Source: Phytomonas francai (Eukaryota; Euglenozoa; Kinetoplastea; Trypanosomatida; Trypanosomatidae). Taken from it: a DNA stretch of 64,000 nt. Numbering within the stretch: the first letter of the stretch is position 1; every line of letters starts with the position of its first letter. The DNA lies in NCBI GenBank assembly GCA_001766655.1, contig MJCC01000004.1:439006-503005 (forward strand), in the 5' to 3' direction. Made by a program: the position numbers and the translations under genes. This document shows positions 19,601 through 29,248 of this stretch, piece after piece. The notes below the pieces were generated by a model. That model was not told the origin of the DNA and searched no databases. It saw nothing but the letters and a program-made list of their open reading frames with translations.

Positions 19601-19732
19601 AGTACAGTCTTTGCACCTCTTCCCAGTTTTACGCACCGAGGGGGCTGAAAGGCTAAGATGGTAGCTCAACGGGATAGAGGGTTGCAATGACAACGGCAGC
19701 GGGTCGTCATGTTTCGCCGCTGGGAAGGGCAT
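16679..19732 (-). CDS. STPGR repeat protein, N-terminal reading frame
   Basis: 1017 residues. The N-terminal two thirds are Ser-rich and low-complexity, with several Cys pairs (CKDC near residue 40, CDRC and CRRCGYC around 190-225) that might bind metal, though no known zinc-finger spacing is clear. An Arg/Ser dipeptide run (RSRSRSRSRR) lies near residue 700. From there to the C-terminus the PGPG-x-Y repeat appears four times plus one degenerate copy (SPGPGAYDI, TPGPGTYDI, TPGPGQYAP, APGPAVYDV, IPGPGSYAV). The repeats continue in the same frame beyond the TAA into the next reading frame. A flagellar or microtubule-associated role is inferred from the repeat family. A pyrimidine tract plus AG lies 70-95 bases before the ATG. 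Confidence 0.82.
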   Translation of the reverse strand: MPFPAAKHDDPLPLSLQPSIPLSYHLSLSAPSVRKTGKRCKDCTRSLTFDGFETNKTPKGIDSSKNSSKDSQAQRTKEYFHIPDKTMMRPDVRKMVYHRLCNVADHFERRPLSSSELGLAEHRAGGSYMEEENGAQTSPMGNTQATLRMKSTQVQSASKPNLVYNKNDYFSVSKVKKADSVDSETKLVCDRCTPTFKGRAHEGNSFQDANQINTENGKCRRCGYCQHGFPHNMTKRNRIPSEYQLQSSSTNRSARHALLASPNNEVMIVEEGNEELLSVFKGDEANKALPVGVHNGFLCDCLQRSRPEDLFVEKVNNISKSTNSTRSRPRTCSSPFLKPKVGAPEAFVSRNINDRRLESSPAFSSVSSRSHTDVREGTGLEHPKSSSQLENGKLLENAQGVRKKSNLMKETLRSQFISLCTCYWNQFPELGMPINPASHAPTCPCHSKQLEYEEAVMSSDEAYEDSLTAGVTRSRSSSLNNKSELNRDYERKPHECCTQGDKHSDMIFFTNESRTAREVATKTKEIQIHKQITASAVGSISRSAIFGAAKRRTLFDEIMREISMSDSGSNSTRSSSSTTVHSLHQRSRVSSRARQQEEGMSHRRSRDSDKIAVALPLAAPESSEANSTRQLSLVDKESSVTIAQGTEENKDTHKDSPTFSAPVHESSPPRGVDALTGGGKELISDTVKKGRSRSRSRSRRTHRYRRAKSPGPGAYDILSAYTCSSERLEPRQVSIGKAARRTLESLTTKAETPGPGTYDIVSLAATPLVHECSKCDEGKTKPEVMKGSAAPFLSKSPRVLSYQPGTCPPQADSNDRDVTPGPGQYAPERAERLEARHTTTPVYSFRRPSHLTTPTPAEAPVQGSKTQGSATTPNATRTAPRDLENSSAPGPAVYDVRTGAEIGASGRSAVFGTSSARSTSPLFENSAVLGSVSKSNREGEIPGPGSYAVDAADRWVHPKPPSYSFSGVSRGASPLPWDSMTSSVAEKDPCLLPRASALLPFSERSHYDTMGGYFMAS

Positions 19733-19801
19733 CAGTATCTATAATGGTCTATGTGTTAATTTGAGTCTTTTGAAGATGCTTTTTGAGCCCTCTTTATAAC
19801 C

Positions 19802-19826
19802 CTTTAGGAAAGAAAAACGAAAGCAG
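19802..19826 (-). promoter_or_regulatory. Probable trans-splice acceptor tract for the STPGR mRNA
   Basis: On the minus strand a 20-base T/C-rich tract (19826-19807) is followed by TAAAG, with the AG at 19803-19802, about 70 bases before the ATG at 19732. Spacing and composition match kinetoplastid spliced-leader acceptors. Inferred, not proven. Confidence 0.6.
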
Positions 19827-20563
19827 AATTAAAAGTAAGTCATATTTTTACCTTCCTAGCATCAGTATTTGCTTCTAATGATTCCATGAAACGATTATAA
19901 AATAATATACCAGTCAAATGATCGAACATAATATATGGGAAATAAATCTAGAGTTTTTTTTGAGGCTTGCTAAATCCCCTACTTGAAAAAAAACATGGAA
20001 AAGTAAGTTTATAATGGCACCGTTTAAGAGGCTTGTGAAATTCTATGAACACGTGCGATAATATTTCAAACCTATATTCTTTCCTGTGTGACATTATTAT
20101 TGGAAAATAAAAATAGGACCCCCGAAAATAGCACTCATGGAGACTTTTCAATGTATTCTAAAAGTAATATGTTAAAAACTATAAAGAGGCATTAAAGTTA
20201 AACTAGCAGGCACTTAATTAGTTTCAATAAATTCTTTTGAAGATTAAAATATTTAGAATGGATATAGGGTGGTTGTCTCCAAAACAGTACCTTATTTTCA
20301 TTAAAAATACCATTGTCACAGCATTAGTTTAAACATTTTACCGAACAGTTGAGAAGAAGATCAAAAAAATTGCAAATGCATCTACTCTTAATAGCATAAA
20401 CATTTTAATGGCAACGTCAATTAGTAATCGACTAATGAACTGAAGCTAAATAAAATAACAAAACAACGTGATCAAATCTTTGGTAAATATCACTGAAAGA
20501 GCAACTACTGTGGTGAAAGTGAGGGCTTCGGTCTGCCTATGATATCCTACGAGATAGCAGGAG

Positions 20564-20579
20564 CCCCCCCCCCCCCCCC
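20564..20579. repeat. C homopolymer, 16 bases
   Basis: Sixteen consecutive C in the long spacer. Read directly; the true length is liable to sequencing error. Confidence 0.85.
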
Positions 20580-22377
20580 TAAACTATGAAGCTGGAGGGT
20601 TTACTACCCACCTGTAACCGGAATCTGATTTGGTCATTAGACATCCAGATATCCATAGCGATGTATGTTCTTCTTTCGATCCAGTATGTGAGACTCCCTG
20701 CTAACGTGTGTAGAGACCTCTTACTGGTCGTACTGCTAACAGCAAATTAAAGTCTCTAGAAAAAAGGGGAAGTCTTTGCTTTCCCGTCGGTGACAAAGCC
20801 TACAGACCTCATTAAGGTGTTTGGAAAGCGCCTAAATAAGGAATAGAAAAGAGGCATCGATTTTCTGTTGTTATTATTAGCATGTCCTTGCATCATGCTA
20901 GTTTCTTGCCTGCGTAGATATCAAGTACATATTCGAAGGAAAAAATGAAGCGTATCTCTTAAAATACACTGCACACAGCTGCAAAAAAAAGTTTCAAAAA
21001 TATCGAGCGTTCCAAAAGATTGCATTTGTCCTGGACCGTATCAAAAGTGCTAAGGCTTATCTCACACGGGGGAAAGTTAAACTCACGCCAACTATAAATG
21101 TAGTCAGCACCACCAGCAAATGAACAGGGCGCATCCTAAAAGTGACAGTACACTTAAGATCTCAGTGAACCTGTTTTTGATATAGCTAGTTAATAACGAG
21201 AACGCATTCTGACTCAAGTGTACAAGAATCATGTAAATGGTATTTCTTTTAGACGTATAAAGTCATGGTGGCATGAAAATTTCCGTGTTTCAAAGGGATA
21301 AGGTAAATTGAGAATATATAGAGACAAAAATTTAAACGAGACGCAAGTGATTCATGAGCATGGCATTCCACAAAAATTACCCATGCAGTGAAGACATTTC
21401 TTGGTAAAGGTATAGGGAATAACGAGCTGCAATGAACCCGCTAAAGTGTTTTCTGTGTTCGTGGGAAACCCTTTTTAAGAATAGGATTACGGCTTTGGGA
21501 TTCTAATGCAATAGGTTATGATGCTCTGCCTGACTGTTATGATTCACCTTCTCATGATAATACAGAATGTATGCTGCAATTGGGATTGAGTTGCCCATTC
21601 AGCCCTTATTATGGATTGTCAAAATCAACAGAATACGGGAGAGAATAAACTTCAGTTCTACTTGAAAATCGTCAAGAAATGGAATTCCTGATGAATCGTT
21701 GGATTCCTTTCGTTGCGGAATTTCCCATTGCGCGGTAAACTGCTATGGTTTGACACCTTGTGGGGAAAAAGAAATCTAAAGTAACCTGCAAGCTTTTATG
21801 GAAGGATGTATTTGAGTGAATTCCTTGAATTAATAGATGATAACCAAAGACAATTTCACATATAGATTTCGAAACTTATGAATTGAACAGGTTTCAACAG
21901 AATTACATATTCAAATATATGACCTATAAAAGACAGCTGCAACCAACAGCAAAATATAGAGCCATTGGGAAAAACAAAATAGGGAAAATTGCAGAAACTC
22001 ATCTTCATATATGATACCTCGGCATCATCTAGATTTTCAAAAAAAAATAATTAATTTTTATATTTTTGATGAAGCGCAACAACGACAAGAAAAATGTTAC
22101 TACGAAGAAAATATATATGCATTTCTAAAAGACAAATACAATGCCTGTAACGCTCGTAAAATAAAAATATTTCGAAAATGAAAGAAAGTATTTCAGGTGG
22201 TGTTCACGACGACTGTACCAACAATTTTTTAAAGAAAAGTGTTTTATAATTTTCTAATTCTTATGACCATGCAATGGAATGAACAAATGGCGTAAGATGC
22301 ACGGAAAGCCCCCACCCCACCCCACCCTCCTCCCTCTCGCTCTTACCTCCACTCCAGCATCACTCCGGCAGCTGGCA

Positions 22378-25300
22378 TTAACTTCTGTATCCTCCTTCCT
22401 CTGAGCTCGTCGTATCTGAATCAACGCTCGCAACCTTTTCTGGTGGTGTCTGAAAATTTTGAGATTTGCACAGAATTAAAGAAACCTGTGTGTCGTTTTC
22501 CTTCCTACAGGTACTGCCACTATCGCGAGCTTCGCTTGATTTTTGGGAATACGGTGTGGGATACTTCTCGTCAGTTTTGCCAACAACGCCGACGGTTCTG
22601 GCATCTAGATCGAGCATGCGACCCGGAGATAAAATTTGGGGGGGTTGTTCATCGTTTCCAACTCCGCGATCTCCCCAAGCGCCGGCCTTGTGGGTGGTTC
22701 TCTCTCGCCGATCGCCACGCCATCGGTGTGGCCGCCACGCACGCCGGCCGCGCTGGAAGGCGCACAGGTAGAGACGAACCGCAGAAAGGGAGGGCGTGAA
22801 GGGTCGCCGCAGAGCCCTTGAAGAGGGGTCCGGCACGGTCACTCGGATCTTCCGCTTCGCTTCTCTCTGGTTATCCTTCTCTTTTTTATCCCCCATTCCT
22901 TTATTTTGTCCGGCCCCGCGCCTTAGTCGAGAAGGGGGGGCGTAGAGACGCGCGGGTACGGGCCGGCTCAACCTCTGGGCCCCCCCTCTACCGGGCCGCT
23001 GGAGCTGCTCGAAGAGAGATAAAAGCCCCCAATAGGCGTAGGCTTCGGCTGTCTGTGGTGAACATGCCGCACAGGACGAGCGCCATGGTGGGTGTTCGGC
23101 CACAGTTACGAAGTTAGAGTCGGATAAAAGCAAAGAGGACGAACCCACCCACCCCTTCTCGCTCAACGCACTACCACTGCGACGAGTGGTAGAAGCATAC
23201 CCACACACCCCATCCCCACTATCATTCCTGTAGAGGAAAGACTTGTCTTCGCATGGTGGATTATTCGGCGTTCTAACACAGTCGGGAACGCCGAAGGTTG
23301 CGGACTGCACCCCATAATACTCATGTCGAAGAGCTGCACCCAGGCAATCAATGTAAGATTCGTTAGAGAGACCACTTATCATGCTGTCTCGAATTTTCGC
23401 ATTTTTGGGAAAATGCATCGCAAAGATATCTTCTCTTGAAGTATTTCGCTGCTTATCAGATAATTGGAAAGATTCGGTGCCTGTAAAAGCGCCACAGGAT
23501 TGGGAGCTGGTACGCGTTGGGGCATCTGAAACAGGGTTGTGTAACGTCTCTGGGGGTACTTTGTTTGCGACGCCGAAATCATCTAGCATGGAGAACTGGA
23601 CAAGCGACTCATAAAGCATCAAAGTCTCATCTATCTTTTCTCGGTTTACCGTTCGCGGATGAATCGTGACGGTTGAGCGACGACAGGAAGAAGATGCGGG
23701 GCGTTTCTCCATATGGTTGGGAATCCTTTCATTATCCCTGGAAAGATCAGGAATTTCGTTACGTGTGGAGCCGTTCTGCGATAGCCGCTGCGCCTTACGA
23801 ACCTCATTGGATGAATCCCCTTGGTAAGGAAATTTAGGCAAACCTCCCACAGTCTGTTTTACAGGGAAGTGTTTGCGCATAATATATTGGCCTGCTCGTG
23901 AATTGTTTACAAACCGCTGTGCGTAGCTGCTATTACGGGTATCTTTAAAACTACCTCGTTGCGTGATAATCGAAGAGTCAGTGGTTATGCAGTGAAAATG
24001 CTGGGCACGATCAATATCTTTGTGATCCTCTTGGCTCTTTTCATCACTCCCATCCTCGCTACGCATTTGATACTGCTTTGTAGAAGTAGTATTAAGCATT
24101 ATCTCGTTACGTTTTGCCTTCGATCTGACATTGGCACCTTCCTGTGAAAGGTTAGAGGAGGGCACTGGGGAGCTGTCCGATACGAGTGCCGCTGTCGCAA
24201 CGGTCCTGTTTAGATTTGTATTGGAGGCCGTTGTACGGAGCTCATGCAACTTCCGATCAAGCTCATAAACCTCTTGAAGCAACCTCTTTTCTTTTGGACA
24301 TAAATACCTACTACGGGAATACCACCTTTCACTCGTTGTCGTGTCAAACTGCGCTCGATTCTTCAACCGTTTTCCGTGTTCCCGGTTATCACACATGCTT
24401 CCATCACTTAGCAATTTATTCTGAATGGTGTTGGCGTGGCTGCTAAAACTATTAGCCCTGGAGTTGGTACCCAGTGTATTGTGCAAATTTCTGCAATAAA
24501 GTAAGCTTTTCTTGAAGGAATCTACACGATTTTTTTTGATGATTTGCCTTCTAGGCTGTGCATATCTTATCTTGTTGAGGTGTGCTTGAGGAGAACGTCC
24601 AGTAGCAGTCGTTCCAGACGATGACAACAGCATGGGTTGAGTGGAAGGATCACAGCAAGGAGAAACGCCTTTTTCCTCTCCATCCCTAATGGAGATGGCA
24701 CGGTTTCCTTCACGCCCTTTTGATTTCTCTTGCATTTCCTTTCCTTGTGTATGCGGGCGATACATCGGATCTGTGCTGGAAGGACGTGAGCTTATTGCAT
24801 GGGTTTGGGATTTCAACTGTGCAAGCGACTCCTCCTCCCCATTGCACTGCTCACCCTTGTTTGTAATAGGAACTAAATCTAATAGAGGTTGATCGGTCCT
24901 GTCAATCACAGATTTATTAACATACATGTTATTATTGAATGTATCATCAATTTGAACCCGTTTTTGAGATGTCGATGACTTTTCCCGCTCACTAAATAGC
25001 AAAGACTCTGATGAGCGAATTTTCACAGCCTCCTCAGTGTTTCCTTCCAAATTACCTAAGAACGACGAAGATGAACTTCGATCATTTGCATGAAGATTTT
25101 CTCGATCAATAGAGAACCTATTTACTAGGTTTGGCGGCGCCATGTGGGATTTCTGGATTTTACCAGGTACTGCATCTATTTCTTTTCGCTTGTCAACATC
25201 CTGCAACAGACTATCCTGGGATTCTGAGCTCAAACGTGCGATGAGTGGCAGAGCACCCAAATCAGATTCTAGTGGCACTCTGCTTCCATTTTCCTCGGCA

Positions 25301-27150
25301 TTTATCCCAGATTCAACACTTTTCAACTCTCTATTTGTAGAAACTATACGATTTTTGTTTCCTATTAGAAGGCTCATCTGCGAAGTTCTGGAAGATGTAA
25401 AGTGCGCCAACTGGTGTTGAAGCTTCTCTGTGTGTTCTTTGGGCGTGTTAAAACCCGGTGCACTATCAAATTCGTTGCAAGTATTGTCATCTCCAGAACT
25501 AGAATGTATCTTGAAAGATAGGGAACAGGATCTCCTTAGAGCTTCCTTTCCCACGATCTCAAGACTGCATGATTCCCCAGCTTTTTTAGGAATGATCTTC
25601 TTGAAGGACTTTGCAACACAATGGCCCTTCTTTTCATTGGGCTTCGTCGAGGATTCCATTAACCCAATCACCATAGGCTGTTCCTTCGTATCCCTGGTTC
25701 CGACACTCTTTTCTCGTTTGCTACGCTCCGTATTAGTACCCTTTATTTCACAGTTATCAGCAATACCGCCTTTAATATCACCTACACTATGGGGACCGCG
25801 AAACCGATTCGAAGTCGCGACTCCTGCGCTACGGCAGCAGAGAAAACGTGACAGCATGCCAATGAGGCTCTTCGAGGTGCGAGCTGAGCTAGTGGAATGA
25901 TCCCGTCCGGCTGCATCATTCCAATCACTCATGGCCCTGCGAGTACCTTCAGCAGTTGAGTTACTAACGTCTGTATCTAGAGGCACGTGACCCTCCATCG
26001 TCTTCTTTTCGTTCCTTTCTTTTTGCGGAGGGAGCGTATTTTCAGTAAGTTTACGAATTGTTCGCGACTCCGGCTGCATGCATCCAGGTTGCCCCATCTT
26101 GAGCTCCTGCCTCGTCCCCTTCACACCTTCTAGGGTGTCGATCTGATTGTTATCACCTCTTCCCTCTCCATTGAAATGCATCCCCACAGCTTGCATTTTA
26201 CTCCCCATAGCCTCCTGCAAGAAGGAAGCCTGTCGAGGGCACCTTGACTCCGGCTTGTTGTTCATAAACGCTGTCTCCGATGTTGCACCAAAGCCCGCAC
26301 ATTCGCTAGGGTTCAGGTCGCTGCCTCTGCGAATATTCACCGACGATAAAGATCTGCCTAGGTATTTAACGGTAATGCCAGAAAAAGAACCGGAGCGAGA
26401 TCGCGATAGTGCCGCGCTGCCACGCTTAACCAGCACTGTCGGTGCGGATGAACCACACACAAATCGTTTCTTACTATACTCTACCGGCCCTGCCAGGCCC
26501 CCCGCTTCACTCCTCGCTCGGTTGTGCAGAACCTGTCCAGGGCTGTCGGAGCATCCAGATTCGACGTCCCCTCCCGCAGCCAATTCGCAGGCATCCCCAA
26601 CGACACTCAGATCCACGTCCGTGGGGAGCCGACTAACGACCCGATTTCTCCGCCGCGCCGAGAGGCCGGACCCTGGGTGGATGATGAGGCGACGGCCGGC
26701 GGCACCGCGATTCCCCTCCCCAGCCTCAGCTCCAACGCCCGCCCGCAGCGCTGCTTTTGCAGACGCCAAGGTGGAAATGACAGGAGGTCCTGGGATCAAC
26801 TGCACACGGTCCGGTGGGTCTGACAGAGGCAAAACCTCCGGCAAGGCTAAAGAGGAGCCGCCAACGGCAGAGGCTGGCGCGGACGCAGGTCTCGACGGAG
26901 TTAGGGTTGAGGAAGGGCAAGGAAGATCGCCCTCAACGACTCTCTGAGGCGGCAGCGGAGAAGCCGAATGGGAACGACGCTGGGGAAGGAGGGGCACTAA
27001 CCCACCCAAATCTATGGAACTGCGGGCGGACTCAGCAGAGGTCGCACCCAACAGCGCAACGCGCTCGCAGGGAGACGTGGAATCCCGTCCCGACGCATCC
27101 GCTGATCCAACGAGAAATATAATCGAGCTCTCACCGTGTGTGGTGCTCAT
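22378..27150 (-). CDS. Unknown large disordered protein, Ser-rich
   Basis: 1590 residues, no recognised domain. The N-terminal 250 residues are Ser/Pro/Arg/Ala-rich and encoded by GC-richer DNA. The central region is polar (Ser, Asn, Lys, Glu) with a short predicted helix or coiled coil at about residues 955-975 (EVYELDRKLHELR). Residues 1380-1510 form an Arg-rich GC-rich stretch (DNA about 22640-23010) of quite different composition, and the last 60 residues revert to Ser/Thr/Glu. No membrane segment or signal peptide is visible. Serine-rich basic motifs suggest heavy phosphorylation, but that is inference. The abrupt change in composition near the C-terminus might mark a frame change, since GC-rich DNA leaves several frames open by chance. 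Function unknown. Confidence 0.78.
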   Translation of the reverse strand: MSTTHGESSIIFLVGSADASGRDSTSPCERVALLGATSAESARSSIDLGGLVPLLPQRRSHSASPLPPQRVVEGDLPCPSSTLTPSRPASAPASAVGGSSLALPEVLPLSDPPDRVQLIPGPPVISTLASAKAALRAGVGAEAGEGNRGAAGRRLIIHPGSGLSARRRNRVVSRLPTDVDLSVVGDACELAAGGDVESGCSDSPGQVLHNRARSEAGGLAGPVEYSKKRFVCGSSAPTVLVKRGSAALSRSRSGSFSGITVKYLGRSLSSVNIRRGSDLNPSECAGFGATSETAFMNNKPESRCPRQASFLQEAMGSKMQAVGMHFNGEGRGDNNQIDTLEGVKGTRQELKMGQPGCMQPESRTIRKLTENTLPPQKERNEKKTMEGHVPLDTDVSNSTAEGTRRAMSDWNDAAGRDHSTSSARTSKSLIGMLSRFLCCRSAGVATSNRFRGPHSVGDIKGGIADNCEIKGTNTERSKREKSVGTRDTKEQPMVIGLMESSTKPNEKKGHCVAKSFKKIIPKKAGESCSLEIVGKEALRRSCSLSFKIHSSSGDDNTCNEFDSAPGFNTPKEHTEKLQHQLAHFTSSRTSQMSLLIGNKNRIVSTNRELKSVESGINAEENGSRVPLESDLGALPLIARLSSESQDSLLQDVDKRKEIDAVPGKIQKSHMAPPNLVNRFSIDRENLHANDRSSSSSFLGNLEGNTEEAVKIRSSESLLFSEREKSSTSQKRVQIDDTFNNNMYVNKSVIDRTDQPLLDLVPITNKGEQCNGEEESLAQLKSQTHAISSRPSSTDPMYRPHTQGKEMQEKSKGREGNRAISIRDGEEKGVSPCCDPSTQPMLLSSSGTTATGRSPQAHLNKIRYAQPRRQIIKKNRVDSFKKSLLYCRNLHNTLGTNSRANSFSSHANTIQNKLLSDGSMCDNREHGKRLKNRAQFDTTTSERWYSRSRYLCPKEKRLLQEVYELDRKLHELRTTASNTNLNRTVATAALVSDSSPVPSSNLSQEGANVRSKAKRNEIMLNTTSTKQYQMRSEDGSDEKSQEDHKDIDRAQHFHCITTDSSIITQRGSFKDTRNSSYAQRFVNNSRAGQYIMRKHFPVKQTVGGLPKFPYQGDSSNEVRKAQRLSQNGSTRNEIPDLSRDNERIPNHMEKRPASSSCRRSTVTIHPRTVNREKIDETLMLYESLVQFSMLDDFGVANKVPPETLHNPVSDAPTRTSSQSCGAFTGTESFQLSDKQRNTSREDIFAMHFPKNAKIRDSMISGLSNESYIDCLGAALRHEYYGVQSATFGVPDCVRTPNNPPCEDKSFLYRNDSGDGVCGYASTTRRSGSALSEKGWVGSSSLLLSDSNFVTVAEHPPWRSSCAACSPQTAEAYAYWGLLSLFEQLQRPGRGGAQRLSRPVPARLYAPPSRLRRGAGQNKGMGDKKEKDNQREAKRKIRVTVPDPSSRALRRPFTPSLSAVRLYLCAFQRGRRAWRPHRWRGDRRERTTHKAGAWGDRGVGNDEQPPQILSPGRMLDLDARTVGVVGKTDEKYPTPYSQKSSEARDSGSTCRKENDTQVSLILCKSQNFQTPPEKVASVDSDTTSSEEGGYRS

Positions 27151-27882
27151 TCATAACCCCGCACTAAAGGAATGTGTCGTCCTACCTATCCGAGCCAATC
27201 CGACGTAATACGGTGTTTCCCCGCGATGCACTTTCACTGCCCCCACCTGATTCCAATACTCTACAAAGTTGTGCGGTAGAATGTAATTTTCCAAAATATC
27301 AGAAATGATCACGGTTGTGGGGGTTGGAGGAAAAGCCTATTGAATGCTCTTGGATACCTCTAGGGAGTGTTGGATGAGTGCAATGTGCTGGTGCGCTTGT
27401 ATTTTGGATTTACACATGAACCCTAGATGAAGCCGTGCCAATCAACCAAGCAGACCCAATGGTAACAACTCTAAGCAATCTAAGGGAAAAAAATACCAAC
27501 GATTTGAGAACAGATTTGGCTGTCGAAACATATAGCTGCATACAAGTCACCCTCTTCTACTCTTCCTCGGTGCATCGACACACAAATTCACGTAGGCAAT
27601 AGGTAGACAAAAACGCAAGCTGTATCCTCATTATAGATGATATCGATCAGAAGAAGAAAATGTCCCCATACCTTTAAATGATCTTAATAATAATAATAAA
27701 TAGTGAGAAATTACTTGGAAAGGACACACACGTGTCATACCGGAACAAGCCCGGTTTTATCAGCAATGAAATTATTAATCTTTTATAAAAATAAGGATAT
27801 TTATTATTAAATACGGGAGGAATGTGATCACTCCTTTAGTTGGCAGGATTGAGCCCTCTCTCCCCCTGACGCTGGATTATAT
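27151..27882. other. Intergenic spacer
   Basis: Spacer between the nitroreductase gene and the 1590-residue gene. It includes an AAT-type microsatellite near 27686-27702. No gene-like content is seen. Confidence 0.6.
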
Positions 27883-28935
27883 TTATTTAAACTTTTCCCA
27901 GCGAATAGTGTGTTCGGGTGCAAAGCGTGGTGACCAGACCAACTTCTGTGCATTACTGGAGTTTGCCTGGCCTCCCTGCTCACCCTCTTCGTCTGAAGGG
28001 GGGGGCACCGCGTAGCCAACGCTCACGATCACAGGAATGGTGTATCGATCGGGCAGTCCCACCACTTTTCGTATCGCCTCTTCGTCAATTCCCTCCATTA
28101 CGCACGTGTTCAGCCCCGCGGCCGTGCATAAGTGCAGAAAAGTTGTCACGGGAATCATCGTTTGCTTCCACGCGTAGCTCTTCATGGAAAGGGGCACCGA
28201 AAGTAGGGCGTTGCCCGTCAACCTGCTGTAGCAACTTGATAGTGCCGACTTAGTGAACGCCATAGCTTGAAGCGGGCCGCCGTGTAGAAAGTAGTACACG
28301 TTACGAAGCATAAGAGGGGCATAAGCCTCAGGGATGTAGCCGCTCTCTAGGCCCATTTCGAGAACCTGCGGTGCGTTGCGTTCGGCCTCCATGTCCCCTG
28401 CGAAGACAACTGTAAAGGCTGCTGTCACAACCTGCGGCTGCCCAAGCGCCGCCGTGCACAAGGCCTTCTTCCTCTCACCGTCCTGAACCACAATCGCATG
28501 CCAAGGTTGAAGATTATATCCCGTTGGGGCACGCATCGTCGTGTGCAGAATCCGCCGGATGAGGTCCTCGTCAACAGAGCGGGTCTCGTCAAAATGACGG
28601 CAAGTCCATCGCTCCTGGATCACAGACTCAACCGTCTTCAGCACCTGCTCATCAAAGCGGTGCAACCCGGGCCCTTTCGTTGGCGCATTCGTACCCTTTG
28701 GCGGCACACCCGCAGCGTCCTTCAACAGTGCACCCTTTTTCTCCGACGCACCTCCAACAGACGCCCTTTTAAAGGGATTTAAAACAGAAGTATTATCATT
28801 TCGATTTAGGTCAATTAGCGATTTTAGAAAAGTAGGAAACTTAAAACTGCGCAAAATAGAGTTCTGAATCATTTGAATCGTCAGATGTCTTAAAACTTTG
28901 ATGCTTGTTGGGAAAGTAAAGGTTGAAATAGGCAA
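27883..28935 (-). CDS. Nitroreductase-family flavoprotein, probably mitochondrial
   Basis: 350 residues. The nitroreductase fold covers about residues 98-350: the opening helix with QERWTCRHFDETRSVDEDLI (R109, R113), the FMN-contacting RAPTGYNLQPWHAIVV around 134-150, the helix before GLNTCVMEGID near 274-283, and PVIVSVGYA near 301-309, which is the usual final strand of the family. Such enzymes use FMN and NAD(P)H to reduce nitro compounds or quinones. Trypanosomatids are known to carry a mitochondrial type I nitroreductase that activates nitro-heterocyclic drugs; whether this is that orthologue cannot be settled here. The first 95 residues are a non-conserved extension, basic and low in acidic residues at the start (for example MIQNSILRSFKF), consistent with a mitochondrial presequence. 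Start at 28935 or the internal Met at residue 22. Confidence 0.88.
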   Translation of the reverse strand: MPISTFTFPTSIKVLRHLTIQMIQNSILRSFKFPTFLKSLIDLNRNDNTSVLNPFKRASVGGASEKKGALLKDAAGVPPKGTNAPTKGPGLHRFDEQVLKTVESVIQERWTCRHFDETRSVDEDLIRRILHTTMRAPTGYNLQPWHAIVVQDGERKKALCTAALGQPQVVTAAFTVVFAGDMEAERNAPQVLEMGLESGYIPEAYAPLMLRNVYYFLHGGPLQAMAFTKSALSSCYSRLTGNALLSVPLSMKSYAWKQTMIPVTTFLHLCTAAGLNTCVMEGIDEEAIRKVVGLPDRYTIPVIVSVGYAVPPPSDEEGEQGGQANSSNAQKLVWSPRFAPEHTIRWEKFK

Positions 28936-29248
28936 AATGGAGATGAGCAGAAGTGAATGAACGGCGCCAAATATTCATAAAGCACGGTATAGCAGAAATC
29001 TGCTCACTATCAAAATGCACGGTGAACGTAATCATTTTCCTCGAATCCTCTCAGAATTGCCAAAGGGGTAGAAACTCTCTACATAAGGTTCGTCCATATT
29101 TACATTTCACTCAAAGGGACGCTGCGCGGTACGAAAGCGCGCAACACATTTGACCAGTAGCGTGCGGCATTCAGCACAGAAAACCTCCTAGGCATGCGTG
29201 CACACGTAGACTCTCTCCCTTCAATCCATATGAGTCTGACCATCTGAG
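28936..29248. other. Short intergenic spacer
   Basis: About 310 bases between the ankyrin-repeat gene stop and the nitroreductase start. Nothing gene-like. Confidence 0.6.

Larger units (their letters stand above)
19733..22377. other. Unusually long intergenic region
   Basis: 2.6 kb without a convincing gene, by far the longest spacer in the window. The outer parts (19830-20500 and 21800-22300) are very AT-rich; the middle (about 20500-21780) has a more balanced composition and a 16-base C run at 20564-20579. Open frames are short and broken on both strands. The right end (22310-22350) is a C-rich stretch just beyond the stop of the 1590-residue protein. A decayed gene or an unrecognised non-coding RNA is possible, but no box, stem or family signature could be identified. 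Confidence 0.55.

Noticed and set aside
26147..26947. Plus-strand open frame of 266 codons
   Set aside because: It lies opposite the 5' end of the 1590-residue gene, in GC-rich DNA, and all other genes are on the minus strand.
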